Shown piece after piece: positions 47,713 to 58,375 of a DNA stretch of 64,000 bases; position 1 is the stretch's first letter, and the number at the start of each line of letters is the position of its first letter. Position numbers and translations under genes: made by a program. The notes beneath the pieces were generated by a model, which did no database searches, was not told where the DNA came from, and saw only the letters and a list, made by a program, of their open reading frames with translations. Origin of the DNA: Kineococcus endophyticus (GTDB lineage: Bacteria > Actinomycetota > Actinomycetes > Actinomycetales > Kineococcaceae); the NCBI RefSeq assembly GCF_040796495.1, contig NZ_JBFNQN010000013.1, forward strand, positions 62,001-126,000, read 5' to 3'.

Positions 47713-49224
47713 ATGACGACCACCACGACCGCGCCGGCGGGCACCACTCCTCAGATCGCGATCAACGACATCGGATCGGCTGAGGACTTCCTTGCCGCGG
47801 TCGACGCGACCATCAAGTACTTCAACGACGGTGACATCGTCTCCGGCACCATCGTGAAGGTCGACCGTGACGAGGTCCTCCTCGACATCGGTTACAAGAC
47901 CGAGGGTGTCATCCCCTCGCGCGAGCTCTCGATCAAGCACGACGTCGACCCCAACGAGGTCGTGGGCGTCGGCGACGAGGTCGAGGCCCTGGTCCTCCAG
48001 AAGGAGGACAAGGAAGGCCGCCTGATCCTGTCCAAGAAGCGCGCCCAGTACGAGCGCGCCTGGGGCACGATCGAGGCCAAGAAGGAAGCCGACGAGGTCG
48101 TCGAGGGCACCGTCATCGAGGTCGTCAAGGGTGGGCTCATCCTCGACATCGGCCTCCGTGGCTTCCTGCCCGCGTCGCTGGTCGAGATGCGTCGCGTCCG
48201 CGACCTGCAGCCCTACGTGGGCCAGAAGATCGAAGCCAAGATCATCGAGCTGGACAAGAACCGCAACAACGTGGTCCTGTCCCGCCGCGCCTGGCTCGAG
48301 CAGACCCAGTCCGCGGTCCGCCAGAACTTCCTCACGACCCTGCAGAAGGGTCAGGTCCGTTCCGGCGTCGTCTCCTCGATCGTCAACTTCGGTGCGTTCG
48401 TGGACCTCGGCGGCGTCGACGGTCTGGTGCACGTCTCCGAGCTGTCCTGGAAGCACATCGACCACCCCTCCGAGGTCGTCGAGGTCGGCCAGGAGGTCAC
48501 GGTCGAGGTCCTGGACGTCGACATGGACCGCGAGCGCGTGTCCCTGTCGCTCAAGGCGACGCAGGAAGACCCGTGGCAGCAGTTCGCCCGGACCCACGCG
48601 ATCGGTCAGGTCGTCCCGGGCAAGGTCACCAAGCTCGTCCCGTTCGGTGCGTTCGTGCGCGTCGACGACGGCATCGAGGGCCTGGTCCACATCTCCGAGC
48701 TGGCCGAGCGCCACGTCGAGGTGCCGGAGCAGGTCGTCCAGGTCAACAGCGACATCTTCGTCAAGGTCATCGACATCGACCTCGAGCGTCGCCGGATCTC
48801 GCTGTCGCTGAAGCAGGCCACCGAGTCCCTCGCCGCCGCCGGCGACGAGTTCGACCCGTCGCTCTACGGCATGGCCGCGGACTACGACGAGCAGGGGAAC
48901 TACAAGTACCCCGAGGGCTTCGACCCCGAGACGAACGAGTGGCTCGAGGGCTACGAGACCCAGCGCGAGGAGTGGGAGGGCCAGTACGCCCTCGCCCACG
49001 AGCGCTGGGAGCAGCACAAGAAGCAGGTCGCCGAGGCCGCCGAGGCCGAGGCGAAGGCCGAGGCCGAGGGCACCACGGCGACCGCCTCGAGCAGCAGCTC
49101 CAGCAGCAGCAGCTCGTCGTCGGCTCCGTCGTCCTACACCTCGGAGGCTCCGGAGGCCGCGGGCACGCTCGCGTCCGACGAGGCCCTCGCCGCCCTTCGC
49201 GAGAAGCTGACCGGCGGCAACTGA
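47713..49224 (+). CDS. rpsA: 30S ribosomal protein S1
   Basis: 503 aa, four S1 RNA-binding domains (about residues 35-105, 122-190, 205-280, 292-362), seen as repeated G-x-V-x-x-[FIV] units such as GAFVDLGGVDGLVHVSEL. This is the shorter actinobacterial S1 rather than the six-domain E. coli form. The C-terminal tail is acidic, Ala/Glu-rich and has a run of about 12 Ser encoded by AGC/TCG repeats. It binds mRNA on the ribosome; with many leaderless mRNAs its role may differ from E. coli. Confidence 0.96.
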   Translation: MTTTTTAPAGTTPQIAINDIGSAEDFLAAVDATIKYFNDGDIVSGTIVKVDRDEVLLDIGYKTEGVIPSRELSIKHDVDPNEVVGVGDEVEALVLQKEDKEGRLILSKKRAQYERAWGTIEAKKEADEVVEGTVIEVVKGGLILDIGLRGFLPASLVEMRRVRDLQPYVGQKIEAKIIELDKNRNNVVLSRRAWLEQTQSAVRQNFLTTLQKGQVRSGVVSSIVNFGAFVDLGGVDGLVHVSELSWKHIDHPSEVVEVGQEVTVEVLDVDMDRERVSLSLKATQEDPWQQFARTHAIGQVVPGKVTKLVPFGAFVRVDDGIEGLVHISELAERHVEVPEQVVQVNSDIFVKVIDIDLERRRISLSLKQATESLAAAGDEFDPSLYGMAADYDEQGNYKYPEGFDPETNEWLEGYETQREEWEGQYALAHERWEQHKKQVAEAAEAEAKAEAEGTTATASSSSSSSSSSSSAPSSYTSEAPEAAGTLASDEALAALREKLTGGN

Positions 49225-49259
49225 GGCCAGTAGCCCAGGTGCCTCGCTGAGCTGAGGTG

Positions 49260-49295
49260 CGAAGGCCCCGACCGGGATCCCGGTCGGGGCCTTCG
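49260..49295. terminator. 36-nt perfect palindrome after rpsA
   Basis: Exact inverted repeat (GAAGGCCCCGACCGGGATC and complement, centred at 49277/49278), between rpsA and the convergent lacI-type gene. No U-tract. Confidence 0.8.
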
Positions 49296-49351
49296 TGCGT
49301 CCGGCGCCGTGCGCAGGCGTCGAGGGTCCGCGACGACGACGTGCGGACCGG

Positions 49352-50395
49352 TCAGCGCAGGACGGGCGGGGGAGCGGTGCTCGACCGCACGACGAGTTCG
49401 GGGCTGACGCTGCCCGGCTCGACGACCCGGTCCCGCAACCGCCCCAGGAGCACGCGGACGCACCGCTTGCCGATCTCGGCGAAGTCCTGGTGCACCGTCG
49501 TCAGCGGCGGGGCGAAGTAGGCGGCCTCGGGCACGTCGTCGAACCCCACGACCGACACGTCGTCGGGGACCCGCAGACCCTTGCCCGCCAACGCGCTCAG
49601 GGCGCCGACGGCCATCGCGTCGTTGGCGACGAAGAGGGCCGTGACCTCCTGCAGCGGCAGGTCGAGGGCGGCCGCGTGTCCGGAGGCGGCCGTCCAGTCC
49701 CCGCGCACGGGCCGGGGCACGACGCGCAGCCGTTCCACGAGGGCCGTCCGCCAGCCGGTGGAACGGGCGCGGGACTCGGCCCAGTCGGTCGGGCCTCCGA
49801 GGTGGTGGACGGTGCGGTGGCCGAGGTCGAGCAGGTGGTCGGTCGCGGCGCGGGCGGCGGCGACCTCGGCCCAGTAGGCGTCGGCGACGCCGGCTCCGTC
49901 GAGGCCGGGGGCGAGCACGCACGGGAAGGCGGCGTCCACGGCGCGGACCGCGTCCTGCGCCTCGTCCTCGGGCACGACGGCGATCGCCCCGTCGACGAAC
50001 TGCGCGCGCAGGTCTTCCAGGGCCTCCTGGACGCTGGCCGTGGTGAGCTCGGGCAGCATCACGAGGGACACGGAGTAGCCGGTGGCCCGGGCCGCCTCCT
50101 GGATCCCCTGCAGGGTCATCGCCGCCCCGTAGAGGGCGGCGTTGGCGGCGACGACGCCGATGCGGTGCGAGCGCTTTGTGACGAGGGTGCGGGCCGCGAC
50201 GTTGGGGCGGTAGCCGATCTCGGCGATCGCGGCCTCGACCCGTTCCCGCGTGCGCCGCGCGACGGACGGGCTGCCGCGCACGACGCGGGAGACGGTCTGC
50301 TGGGAGACGCCGGCGAGCTGGGCGACGTCGGCCAGGACGGGGACGCGCGCCTCGGCGTCGGGGCCGGAGCCCCGCTCGTCGGAGTCCGCGGACAT
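49352..50395 (-). CDS. LacI-family transcriptional repressor
   Basis: 347 aa. HTH with [17 protein letters not shown] at about residues 22-38 and hinge [10 protein letters not shown]. The effector domain is of the periplasmic-binding type ([44 protein letters not shown]). It is encoded divergently from a sugar ABC transporter whose promoter contains a LacI-type palindrome. It is presumably the local repressor, released by the transported sugar. Confidence 0.9.
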   Translation of the reverse strand: MSADSDERGSGPDAEARVPVLADVAQLAGVSQQTVSRVVRGSPSVARRTRERVEAAIAEIGYRPNVAARTLVTKRSHRIGVVAANAALYGAAMTLQGIQEAARATGYSVSLVMLPELTTASVQEALEDLRAQFVDGAIAVVPEDEAQDAVRAVDAAFPCVLAPGLDGAGVADAYWAEVAAARAATDHLLDLGHRTVHHLGGPTDWAESRARSTGWRTALVERLRVVPRPVRGDWTAASGHAAALDLPLQEVTALFVANDAMAVGALSALAGKGLRVPDDVSVVGFDDVPEAAYFAPPLTTVHQDFAEIGKRCVRVLLGRLRDRVVEPGSVSPELVVRSSTAPPPVLR

Positions 50396-50551
50396 GACGG
50401 TCCCGCTTCCTGCAGGCCGTTCCTCGGCAGCGAGGAGCGGTGGTGGATGGGTGGCGAGGGAGCGTCGCACCGTCCTCGCGGCAGCAGAGTAACCCAGGAA
50501 CCGGCGTGCACAGCCGCCTGCGGGCAAGCTGGGTGCAACCGGGTGATCCGC

Positions 50552-50580
50552 TTGACGAGCCCGTTTGGCAACGCTAACAA
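50552..50580 (+). promoter_or_regulatory. Sugar-transporter promoter with overlapping LacI-type operator
   Basis: TTGACG (-35, 50552-50557), 17-bp spacer, TAACAA (-10, 50575-50580). The 16-bp imperfect palindrome TTGGCAACGCTAACAA (50565-50580) covers the spacer and -10, resembling LacI/GalR operators with a central CG. Nothing else is recognised in the 333-nt divergent region. Confidence 0.7.
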
Positions 50581-50728
50581 TGAGGACATCCGAACGACCT
50601 GCGGGTGGCGACGAGACGAGGAAGCTCGGCTCCCACCGGCAGCCCCCAGCGCCACCACGGCGCACATCCCCATCCCGTCGCGGCCGGACGCCGCGCGGGT
50701 TCACGAGGTACAGAGGAGTCCCGCCGTG

Positions 50729-51880
50729 ATGAAACGCCGCAGTGCCCTTGCCGTCTTCGGTGCCGGCCTGGCCCTGACCCTCGCCGCCTGTGGCGGCGGC
50801 GGTGCCGGGACCGGTGCCGACGGAGGCAGCAGCAGCGCCCCCGCCGACAAGGGCGACATCACCGTCGGCGTCGCGATGCCGACCCAGACCTCCGAGCGCT
50901 GGATCGCGGACGGCAACAACGTCAAGGCGGGTCTGGAGAAGGCCGGCTACAAGGTCGACCTCCAGTACGCCAACGACGACATCCCGACCCAGTCGCAGCA
51001 GATCGACCAGATGATCACCAAGGGCGACAAGGTCCTCATCGTCGCGGCGATCGACGGCACCGCGCTCTCGAGCCAGCTGTCCTCGGCGGCCTCCGCCGGC
51101 ATCAAGGTCATCTCCTACGACCGCCTCATCCGCGGTTCCAAGGACGTCGACTTCTACGTCTCCTTCGACAACTACAAGGTCGGTGTGCAGCAGGGCACCT
51201 CGCTGCTGACCGGTCTCGGCCTGAAGAACGCCGACGGGTCCGAGGGCACCGCCGCCGGCCCGTTCAACGTCGAGCTGTTCGCGGGTTCGCTGGACGACAA
51301 CAACGCCCAGTTCTTCTGGGACGGCGCGTACGACACGCTCAAGCCGTACATCGACTCCGGCAAGCTCAAGGTGAAGTCCGGCCAGACGAAGATCGACCAG
51401 GCCGCGATCCTCCGGTGGCAGCAGGAGACCGCGCAGAAGCGCATGGAGGACCTGCTGACCTCCGCGTACAACGACGGCAGCAAGGTCGACGGCGTCCTGT
51501 CGCCCTACGACGGCATCTCCCGCGGCATCATCACCGCGCTGCAGAACGCCGGCTACGGCGGGTCCGGCACCAAGATGCCGGTCATCACCGGTCAGGACGC
51601 CGAGATCGCCTCCGTCAAGCTCATCAACGACGGCGTGCAGTACTCGACCATCTTCAAGGACACCCGCAAGCTGGCCGACCAGGCCGTCACCGCGGCGACC
51701 GCCCTGGTCGAGGGCAAGGAGCCCGAGGCGAACGACACCAAGACGTACGACAACGGCGTCAAGGTCGTCCCCTCGTACCTCCTGGAGTCCCAGGTCGTCA
51801 CGAAGGACAACGTCAAGTCCGCCCTCGTCGACACCGGGTACTACACCCAGGCCGAGGTCGACGCCGGCAAGGCCAGCTGA
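50729..51880 (+). CDS. ChvE-type multiple-sugar-binding lipoprotein
   Basis: 383 aa. Lipoprotein signal peptide ([16 protein letters not shown], lipobox LAAC) and a periplasmic-binding fold of the ChvE/xylose group: [40 protein letters not shown] and [14 protein letters not shown]. It delivers an aldose (arabinose, xylose, galactose or glucose class; exact sugar undecided) to the membrane complex. AGAGGAG precedes GTG 50726/ATG 50729. A strong hairpin follows the gene. Confidence 0.9.
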   Translation: MKRRSALAVFGAGLALTLAACGGGGAGTGADGGSSSAPADKGDITVGVAMPTQTSERWIADGNNVKAGLEKAGYKVDLQYANDDIPTQSQQIDQMITKGDKVLIVAAIDGTALSSQLSSAASAGIKVISYDRLIRGSKDVDFYVSFDNYKVGVQQGTSLLTGLGLKNADGSEGTAAGPFNVELFAGSLDDNNAQFFWDGAYDTLKPYIDSGKLKVKSGQTKIDQAAILRWQQETAQKRMEDLLTSAYNDGSKVDGVLSPYDGISRGIITALQNAGYGGSGTKMPVITGQDAEIASVKLINDGVQYSTIFKDTRKLADQAVTAATALVEGKEPEANDTKTYDNGVKVVPSYLLESQVVTKDNVKSALVDTGYYTQAEVDAGKAS

Positions 51881-51892
51881 CCTCACCACCGT

Positions 51893-51926
51893 CCCCGTCC
51901 CGGGTCCTCGCGGACCCGGGGCGGGG
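51893..51926 (+). terminator. Intra-operon hairpin after the sugar-binding gene
   Basis: 9-bp perfect stem CCCGGGTCC/GGACCCGGG with a TCGC loop, extended by a further 6 pairs. It probably stabilises or partly terminates the message so that binding protein exceeds transporter. Confidence 0.55.
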
Positions 51927-51980
51927 TTCGTGCGGTCCAGCCACAAACTCCCGAACACGACGAGGGACGACGGTTCACCG

Positions 51981-53594
51981 ATGACCGAGAACACCCGTAC
52001 CACGCGCTCCGAGAACATCCTCGAGATGCGCTCCATCACCAAGACCTTCCCGGGGGTCAAGGCTCTGTCCGACGTCTCGCTGTCGGTGCGCCGCGGTGAG
52101 GTCCACGCGATCTGCGGGGAGAACGGCGCCGGGAAGTCGACCCTCATGAAGGTGCTCTCCGGGGTGTACCCGCACGGCACCTACGAGGGCGAGATCCACT
52201 TCGACGGAAACCTCTCGACGTTCTCGGGCATCGTGGACAGCGAGAAGGCGGGGATCGCCATCATCCACCAGGAGCTGGCCCTCGTGCCCTACCTGTCGGT
52301 GGCCGAGAACCTCTTCCTGGGCAACGAGATCAAGGGCCGCGGCGGTCTCATCGACTGGAACCGCACGAACGGCGAGGCCTCGAAGCTGCTCCAGCGCGTC
52401 GGTCTGGCGGAGAACCCCACCACGCCCATCGGTCAGCTCGGCGTCGGCAAGCAGCAGCTGGTCGAGATCGCCAAGGCCCTCAGCAAGGACGTCAAGCTCC
52501 TCATCCTCGACGAGCCGACGGCCGCGCTGAACGACAACGACTCCGCGCACCTGCTCGACCTCCTGCGCCAGCTGCGCGACGAGGGCATGACGAGCATCAT
52601 GATCTCCCACAAGCTGAACGAGATCGAGGCGATCTCGGACTCGGTGACGATCATCCGCGACGGCCGCACGATCGAAACCCTCGACATGCGGGCCGACGCC
52701 GTCACCGAGGACCGCATCATCCGCGGCATGGTCGGCCGCGACCTCGACAGCCGCTACCCCGAGCGCGAGTCCCACCCCGGCGAGGAGATCCTCCGCATCG
52801 AGGGCTGGACCGTCGGGCACGCCAACCAGGACCGCCTCGTCGTCGACGGGGCCTCGCTGAACGTCCGCGCGGGCGAGGTCGTCGGCATCGCCGGCCTCAT
52901 GGGCGCCGGGCGCACCGAACTGGCGATGAGCGTGTTCGGCCGCAGCTACGGCCGGTACCTCGGCGGGAAACTGTTCCTGCACGGCAAGGAGGTGCAGGCG
53001 CGCTCGGTCCGCGAGGCGATCAAGGTCGGCCTGGCCTACGCCACCGAGGACCGCAAGAAGTTCGGCCTGAACCTCATCGACGACATCAAGCGCAACGTCT
53101 CCGCGGCCGCGCTCGACAAGCTCGCGAACGGCGGTTTCGTCGACGCGAACGAGGAGATCAAGGTCGCCGAGGACAGCAAGCGGAGCATGAACATCAAGGC
53201 TCCGACCGTCAGTGCGCTGACCGGCAAGCTGTCCGGGGGGAACCAGCAGAAGGTCGTCCTGTCGAAGTGGATCTTCTCCGACCCCGAGGTCCTCATCCTC
53301 GACGAACCCACGCGCGGCATCGACGTCGGCGCGAAGTACGAGATCTACACGATCATCAACCGCCTGGTGGCCGCCGGGAAGGCCGTCATCGTCATCTCCT
53401 CCGAACTCCCCGAACTGCTCGGGATCTGCGACCGCATCTACACGCTGTCGGCCGGGCGCATCACCGGCCAGCTGCCGATCGCCGAGGCGAGCCAGGAGAG
53501 CCTCATGGTCCTCATGACCAAGGGCGGCAGCCTCACGACCGCGCCCGACCCCCACCCCACCGACGACCTCACCCCGCAGGAGCGCACCGCATGA
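51981..53594 (+). CDS. Sugar ABC transporter ATPase (MmsA/GguA type)
   Basis: 537 aa, two fused ATPase domains. The first has Walker [10 protein letters not shown] and Walker [12 protein letters not shown]. The second is characteristically degenerate in Walker A (GLMGAGRTE) but has signature LSGGNQQK and [17 protein letters not shown]. This is the RbsA/XylG/MmsA class that powers pentose/hexose uptake. ATG 51981 gives [14 protein letters not shown]. It overlaps the permease start by 4 nt (ATGA). Confidence 0.94.
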   Translation: MTENTRTTRSENILEMRSITKTFPGVKALSDVSLSVRRGEVHAICGENGAGKSTLMKVLSGVYPHGTYEGEIHFDGNLSTFSGIVDSEKAGIAIIHQELALVPYLSVAENLFLGNEIKGRGGLIDWNRTNGEASKLLQRVGLAENPTTPIGQLGVGKQQLVEIAKALSKDVKLLILDEPTAALNDNDSAHLLDLLRQLRDEGMTSIMISHKLNEIEAISDSVTIIRDGRTIETLDMRADAVTEDRIIRGMVGRDLDSRYPERESHPGEEILRIEGWTVGHANQDRLVVDGASLNVRAGEVVGIAGLMGAGRTELAMSVFGRSYGRYLGGKLFLHGKEVQARSVREAIKVGLAYATEDRKKFGLNLIDDIKRNVSAAALDKLANGGFVDANEEIKVAEDSKRSMNIKAPTVSALTGKLSGGNQQKVVLSKWIFSDPEVLILDEPTRGIDVGAKYEIYTIINRLVAAGKAVIVISSELPELLGICDRIYTLSAGRITGQLPIAEASQESLMVLMTKGGSLTTAPDPHPTDDLTPQERTA

Positions 53595-54814
53595 GCGGCA
53601 GCACGCTGACCAAGGACAAGCCGGCGCCCACGCCGAAGACCGGCAGCGCGAACCCCTTCGTCGCGATCACCCAGAACCTGCGCGAGAGCGGCATCTACAT
53701 CGCGTTCGTCGTCGTGGTGCTGCTCTTCGCGATCCTCACCGACGGGCTGTCCCTGAGCCCGGGCAACATCACGAACATCGTGCTGCAGTACTCGTACGTG
53801 CTCGTGCTCGCCATCGGCATGCTCATCGTCATCGTCGCCGGGCACATCGACCTGTCCGTCGGGTCCGTCGTCGCGCTGACCGGCGCGGTCTCGGCGCAAC
53901 TCGTCATCGGGTCCAGCCAGCCGTGGTGGGTCGGGGTCCTGGCGGCCCTCGGCGTCGGCATCGCCATCGGTGTGTGGCAGGGCTTCTGGGTCGCGGTCGT
54001 GGGCATCCCCGCCTTCATCGTCACCCTGGCCGGCATGCTGCTGTTCCGTGGTCTGACCTTCTACGTGCTCGACAACGTCTCGCTGTCGCCGTTCCCCGAG
54101 CAGTACACGAAGGTCGCGACCGGGTTCAGCAACGGCCTCATCGGTGGCAACGGGTACGACGCCTTCACGCTGCTCATCGCGGCGCTGGCCGTCGTCGCCT
54201 TCGCGGTCACCCAGGTCCGCACCCGCGTCGCCAAGGTCCGCTACCAGCAGGTCGTGGACGCGATGCCGCTGTTCATCCTGAAGATCGTCGGCGTGGCCGT
54301 CGTCGTCATGGCCTTCGCCTGGCAGCTGGCCCACAGCCGTGGTCTGCCGATCGTCCTCATCATCCTGGCCGTGCTGATCCTGGCCTACTCGACGGTCATG
54401 AAGTCCTCGGTCTTCGGCCGTCAGGTCTACGCCATCGGCGGCAACCTGGCCGCGGCCCAGCTCTCCGGCGTCAACGTCCGCCGGGTGAACTTCTGGATCT
54501 TCGTCAACATGGGCTTCCTCGCCGCGGTCGCGGGGGTCATCTTCTCCTCGCGGTCCAACGGGGCCCAGCCCAGCGCCGGCAACAGCTTCGAGCTCGACGC
54601 CATCGCGGCCGCCTTCATCGGTGGTGCGGCCGTCACCGGCGGTGTCGGCAAGATCCAGGGCGCGATGATCGGTGGTCTGCTCGTCGGCGTCATCTCCAAC
54701 GGGATGCAGCTGCTGGGTGTCGACCAGTCGCTCCAGTCGGTCATCAAGGGCCTCGTGCTGCTGCTCGCCGTCGCCTTCGACGTCTTCAACAAGCGGCGCA
54801 GCGGCGTCCGCTGA
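53591..54814 (+). CDS. Sugar ABC transporter permease (GguB/MmsB type)
   Basis: 407 aa with about ten membrane helices. [18 protein letters not shown] is the family signature, [27 protein letters not shown] the C-terminal one, and [19 protein letters not shown] is the ATPase-coupling loop. Length exceeds RbsC because of the extra central segment typical of GguB. ATG start overlaps the ATPase stop. A large hairpin ends the operon. Confidence 0.93.
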   Translation: MSGSTLTKDKPAPTPKTGSANPFVAITQNLRESGIYIAFVVVVLLFAILTDGLSLSPGNITNIVLQYSYVLVLAIGMLIVIVAGHIDLSVGSVVALTGAVSAQLVIGSSQPWWVGVLAALGVGIAIGVWQGFWVAVVGIPAFIVTLAGMLLFRGLTFYVLDNVSLSPFPEQYTKVATGFSNGLIGGNGYDAFTLLIAALAVVAFAVTQVRTRVAKVRYQQVVDAMPLFILKIVGVAVVVMAFAWQLAHSRGLPIVLIILAVLILAYSTVMKSSVFGRQVYAIGGNLAAAQLSGVNVRRVNFWIFVNMGFLAAVAGVIFSSRSNGAQPSAGNSFELDAIAAAFIGGAAVTGGVGKIQGAMIGGLLVGVISNGMQLLGVDQSLQSVIKGLVLLLAVAFDVFNKRRSGVR

Positions 54815-54828
54815 CGCACTCTTCACCC

Positions 54829-54863
54829 GCAGGGCCCGTCCGGTTCGTCCGGGCGGGCCCTGC
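54829..54863 (+). terminator. Terminator hairpin of the sugar operon
   Basis: GCAGGGCCCG/CGGGCCCTGC plus CCGG/CCGG with one T-G pair and a TTCGT loop, 15 nt after the permease stop. No U-tract. Confidence 0.7.
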
Positions 54864-54876
54864 GTGCGTCCGGGGC

Positions 54877-54882
54877 TAGGGT
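54877..54882 (+). promoter_or_regulatory. -10 box, leaderless coaE transcript
   Basis: TAGGGT ends 7 nt before the coaE GTG at 54890. Confidence 0.5.
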
Positions 54883-54889
54883 CGGGGCC

Positions 54890-55783
54890 GTGCTGCGCGT
54901 GGGGCTGACCGGTGGGATCGGGGCGGGCAAGTCGACGGTGTCCCGGCTGCTGGTGCAGCTCGGTGCCGTGCTCGTCGACGCGGACGTCGTCGCCCGCGAG
55001 GTCGTCGCCGTCGGCACCCCGGGGCTGGCGGCCGTCGTCGAGGAGTTCGGCCCGGACGTGCTCGCCGCCGACGGCTCGCTGGACCGCCCCGCGCTCGGTC
55101 GGATCGTCTTCGGGGACACCGCCCGGCGGGAGGCGCTCAACGCGATCGTGCACCCGCTCGTCGCGGCCCGGCGGGCCGAGCTGGCCGCCGCCGCCCCCGA
55201 CGACGCCGTCGTCGTCGAGGACGTGCCACTGCTCGTCGAGACCGGGGCCGCCCCGACGTACCCGCTCGTCGTGGTCGTCGACGCGGACGCGGCCGAACGC
55301 GAACGGCGGCTCGTCACCGAGCGGGGGATGGAGGTCGAGGCGGCGCGGGCGCGGATCGCCGCGCAGGCGACCGACGAGGAGCGCCGCGCGGCCGCCGACG
55401 TGCTGCTGCCCAACCCCCGCCACCGGGACGGCGTCCCGGACCCGCTGCCCGGGCTCGTCGAGCGGCTGTGGCGTGAGCGGCTCGTGCCGTTCGAGGAGGG
55501 GCTCCGTGCGGGCCGGCGCGGTCCGGTGCCCGTCGGGACACCGGCCGAGGGCGACCGGCACCGCGTGCTGCACCGCCTCTCGAGGGCGGGCGGCCCGGCG
55601 TGGCTGTTCGAGGGGGACCGCTGGCCGCTGGGGGCGTGGGTGTCCGCCGAGAGCGGACTGGCGGACCTCGGGTACGTCCCCGCAGGTCAGCGGCGGTGGG
55701 ACAGCGCCGACCCGGGGTGCGCAGTGAGCGTGACGGTGCTGCCGGAGGTCATCGAGAGGCTGAGTGTCGGAGGTCCGACCTAG
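54890..55783 (+). CDS. coaE: Dephospho-CoA kinase with shortened C-terminal extension
   Basis: Last step of CoA synthesis. 297 aa. Residues 1-200 are CoaE: Walker [35 protein letters not shown] and [11 protein letters not shown]. Many actinobacterial CoaE proteins are fused to a UPF0157/GrpB nucleotidyltransferase-like domain of about 170 residues. Here only about 90 residues follow, and only the segment [23 protein letters not shown] recalls that domain, so the fusion partner looks truncated. GTG start. uvrB starts 9 nt after the stop. Confidence 0.92.
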   Translation: MLRVGLTGGIGAGKSTVSRLLVQLGAVLVDADVVAREVVAVGTPGLAAVVEEFGPDVLAADGSLDRPALGRIVFGDTARREALNAIVHPLVAARRAELAAAAPDDAVVVEDVPLLVETGAAPTYPLVVVVDADAAERERRLVTERGMEVEAARARIAAQATDEERRAAADVLLPNPRHRDGVPDPLPGLVERLWRERLVPFEEGLRAGRRGPVPVGTPAEGDRHRVLHRLSRAGGPAWLFEGDRWPLGAWVSAESGLADLGYVPAGQRRWDSADPGCAVSVTVLPEVIERLSVGGPT

Positions 55784-55786
55784 TCT
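55781..55786 (+). promoter_or_regulatory. -10 box, leaderless uvrB transcript
   Basis: TAGTCT, whose first three bases are the coaE stop codon, ends 6 nt before the uvrB ATG. Confidence 0.5.
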
Positions 55787-55792
55787 TCCCCC

Positions 55793-57934
55793 ATGCGGCC
55801 GACGACAGACATCCAGCGCCGGGTGGCCCCCTTCGAGGTGGTCTCCGAGTACTCCCCTTCGGGGGACCAGCCCACCGCCATCGCCGAGCTGGCGCGACGG
55901 GTGAACGCGGGCGAGCAGGACGTCGTGCTCCTCGGCGCGACGGGCACGGGGAAGTCGGCGACGACGGCCTGGCTCATCGAGCAGGTGCAGCGCCCCACGC
56001 TCGTCATGGCCCCGAACAAGACGCTCGCCGCGCAGCTGGCCAACGAGTTCCGCGAGCTGCTGCCCAACAACGCCGTCGAGTACTTCGTCTCCTACTACGA
56101 CTACTACCAGCCCGAGGCGTACGTCCCGCAGTCGGACACCTACATCGAGAAGGACTCCTCGGTCAACGACGAGGTCGAGCGGCTGCGGCACTCCGCGACG
56201 AACTCCCTGCTGACGCGCCGCGACGTCATCGTGGTCGCGACCGTGTCGTGCATCTACGGCCTCGGCACCCCGCAGGAGTACGTCGACCGGATGGTGACGC
56301 TGAAGGTTGGCGACACGATCGAGCGGGACGAACTGCTGCGCAAGTTCATCGTCGAGCAGTACACCCGCAACGACCTGGCCTTCACCCGCGGCACCTTCCG
56401 CGTGCGGGGCGACACCGTGGAGATCATCCCGCAGTACGAGGAGCACGCGCTGCGGATCGAGTTCTTCGGCGACGAGATCGACAAGCTCTACACGCTGAAC
56501 CCGCTGACCGGGGAGGTGCTGCGCGAGGAGGAGCTGGTCTACGTCTTCCCCGCCTCGCACTACGTCGCCGGCCCCGAGCGCCTCGAGCGCGCCATCGGCA
56601 CCATCGAGGCCGAGCTGACGGAGCGGCTGGCCGAGCTGGAGCAGCAGGGCAAGCTGCTGGAGGCGCAACGGCTGCGGATGCGCACGACGTACGACATCGA
56701 GATGCTCCGCCAGGTCGGCTCGTGCTCCGGGGTCGAGAACTACTCCCGCCACCTCGACGGCCGCGGTCCCGGGTCGGCGTCGAACACGCTGCTGGACTAC
56801 TTCCCCGAGGACTTCCTCCTCGTCATCGACGAGTCCCACGTGACGGTGCCCCAGATCGGGGCGATGTACGAGGGCGACATGTCCCGCAAGCGGACCCTGG
56901 TGGACTTCGGGTTCCGCCTGCCCAGCGCCATGGACAACCGCCCCCTGCGCTGGGAGGAGTTCCTCGAGCGCACGGGCCAGACGGTCTACCTGTCGGCGAC
57001 GCCGGGGGACTACGAGCTCTCCCGCGGCAAGGGGGTCGTGGAGCAGATCATCCGCCCGACGGGGCTGGTCGACCCCGAGGTCGTCGTGAAGCCGACGAAG
57101 GGGCAGATCGACGACCTCCTGCACGAGATCTCGCTGCGGACGGCGAAGGACGAGCGCATCCTCGTCACGACGCTGACGAAGAAGATGGCCGAGGACCTCA
57201 CGGACTACTTCCTCGAGCAGGGCGTCCGCGTGCGGTACCTGCACTCCGAGGTCGACACCCTGCGTCGCGTGGAACTCCTGCGCGAGCTGCGGCAGGGCGA
57301 GTACGACGTCCTCGTCGGCATCAACCTGCTGCGCGAGGGCCTGGACCTGCCGGAGGTCTCGCTCGTCGCGATCCTCGACGCCGACAAGGAGGGCTTCCTG
57401 CGCTCGTCGAAGTCGCTCATCCAGACGATCGGGCGCGCGGCCCGCAACGTCTCCGGTCAGGTGCACATGTACGCCGACCGCATCACGCCGTCGATGGCCG
57501 AGGCGATCGAGGAGACGAACCGCCGCCGCGAGAAGCAGATCGCCTACAACACCGAGCGCGGTGTGGACCCGATGCCGCTGCGCAAGAAGATCGCCGACAT
57601 CACCGACCTCATCGCCCGCGAGGACGCCGACACCGCCGAACTCCTCGCGGCGGCCAAGGGCGGGGGCCAGGGCGGCAGCGGCCGGTCGCAGTCGCGCGGC
57701 AAGGCCCCGACGCCGGGCAAGGGCGCGAAGGGCAAGAACGTCGGCCGCGAGGTGGGGCCCGAGCCGAAGGCGGGGATGCCCCAGGCCGACCTCGCCGACC
57801 TCATCCAGGAGCTGACCGACCAGATGCACTCGGCCGCCGCCGAGCTGCAGTTCGAACTGGCGGCGCGGCTGCGCGACGAGGTCGGCGACCTCAAGAAGGA
57901 GCTGCGGGGGATGCGCGCGGCGCAGGGGGCCTGA
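55793..57934 (+). CDS. uvrB: Excinuclease ABC subunit B
   Basis: Damage-verification helicase of nucleotide excision repair. 713 aa. Walker [12 protein letters not shown] at 48-58, the beta-hairpin [13 protein letters not shown] near 95-107, [22 protein letters not shown] and QTIGRAARN helicase motifs. A Gly/Lys-rich linker (about 620-660) leads to the C-terminal UVR domain (about 660-700) that binds UvrC. ATG start 6 nt after a -10 box. Confidence 0.97.
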   Translation: MRPTTDIQRRVAPFEVVSEYSPSGDQPTAIAELARRVNAGEQDVVLLGATGTGKSATTAWLIEQVQRPTLVMAPNKTLAAQLANEFRELLPNNAVEYFVSYYDYYQPEAYVPQSDTYIEKDSSVNDEVERLRHSATNSLLTRRDVIVVATVSCIYGLGTPQEYVDRMVTLKVGDTIERDELLRKFIVEQYTRNDLAFTRGTFRVRGDTVEIIPQYEEHALRIEFFGDEIDKLYTLNPLTGEVLREEELVYVFPASHYVAGPERLERAIGTIEAELTERLAELEQQGKLLEAQRLRMRTTYDIEMLRQVGSCSGVENYSRHLDGRGPGSASNTLLDYFPEDFLLVIDESHVTVPQIGAMYEGDMSRKRTLVDFGFRLPSAMDNRPLRWEEFLERTGQTVYLSATPGDYELSRGKGVVEQIIRPTGLVDPEVVVKPTKGQIDDLLHEISLRTAKDERILVTTLTKKMAEDLTDYFLEQGVRVRYLHSEVDTLRRVELLRELRQGEYDVLVGINLLREGLDLPEVSLVAILDADKEGFLRSSKSLIQTIGRAARNVSGQVHMYADRITPSMAEAIEETNRRREKQIAYNTERGVDPMPLRKKIADITDLIAREDADTAELLAAAKGGGQGGSGRSQSRGKAPTPGKGAKGKNVGREVGPEPKAGMPQADLADLIQELTDQMHSAAAELQFELAARLRDEVGDLKKELRGMRAAQGA

Positions 57935-57952
57935 GCCCTCGAGCCCACCGGC

Positions 57953-58375
57953 TCACCCGGCGGGCTGCTGCGACGTCAGGTGCAGCAGCAGTCCGCCGGG
58001 CCCTGCCGACCGGCCTCCGGACCCGCGGGTGCGGACCAGGGCGAAGCGGCGGGGCCCCGTCCGCCCGTGCAGCACGAAGACCGTCCTGCGCTCGTCCCGG
58101 TCCTCCAGCTCCCACCAGCCGGTGTCCGCGATGGTCTTCGTGGCGTCCTCGTAGGTGAGGTGGTCCAGGTCGTGGTCGGGGACCGCGATCGCCAGCCGGT
58201 TGCGGGCGGCCGCGGTCGGCAGGCCGTTGGGCAGGGCCCAGGACCGCAGCACGCCGTCCTCCGCCAACCGCAGGTCGTGGTGCGGCCGCGGGAGGCGGTG
58301 GTCGTGCAGGACGAACGGGGGCCGGCCGTCCCCTCCTGACCGGCCGGCGCCCGGCGCCTCGACCCGACGCGTCAG
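57953..58375 (-). CDS. Stand-alone LigD-type 3'-phosphoesterase-like protein
   Basis: 140 aa if started at CTG 58375. FVLHDHRLPRPHHDLRL contains the metal and phosphate-binding His/Asp/Arg pattern of the LigD phosphoesterase domain, followed by DGVLRSWALPNGLP, VPDHDLDH and the C-terminal RRFALVRT. The IPEGxYGAG middle segment of the classic domain is missing. The only conventional start (TTG 58267) would remove the catalytic segment, and CTG 58375 overlaps the marR stop as CTGA. Possibly trims 3'-phosphates at DNA breaks. Confidence 0.7.
   Translation of the reverse strand: MTRRVEAPGAGRSGGDGRPPFVLHDHRLPRPHHDLRLAEDGVLRSWALPNGLPTAAARNRLAIAVPDHDLDHLTYEDATKTIADTGWWELEDRDERRTVFVLHGRTGPRRFALVRTRGSGGRSAGPGGLLLHLTSQQPAG

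Noticed and set aside
49088-49130. AGC/TCG microsatellite in rpsA as a phase-variable tract
   Set aside because: It encodes a Ser-rich tail in frame; trinucleotide changes would not switch the gene off, and there is no sign of frame disruption.
53438-57829. 1463-aa open frame on the minus strand opposite the sugar permease, coaE and uvrB
   Set aside because: Crosses three well-supported plus-strand genes; no recognisable protein features.
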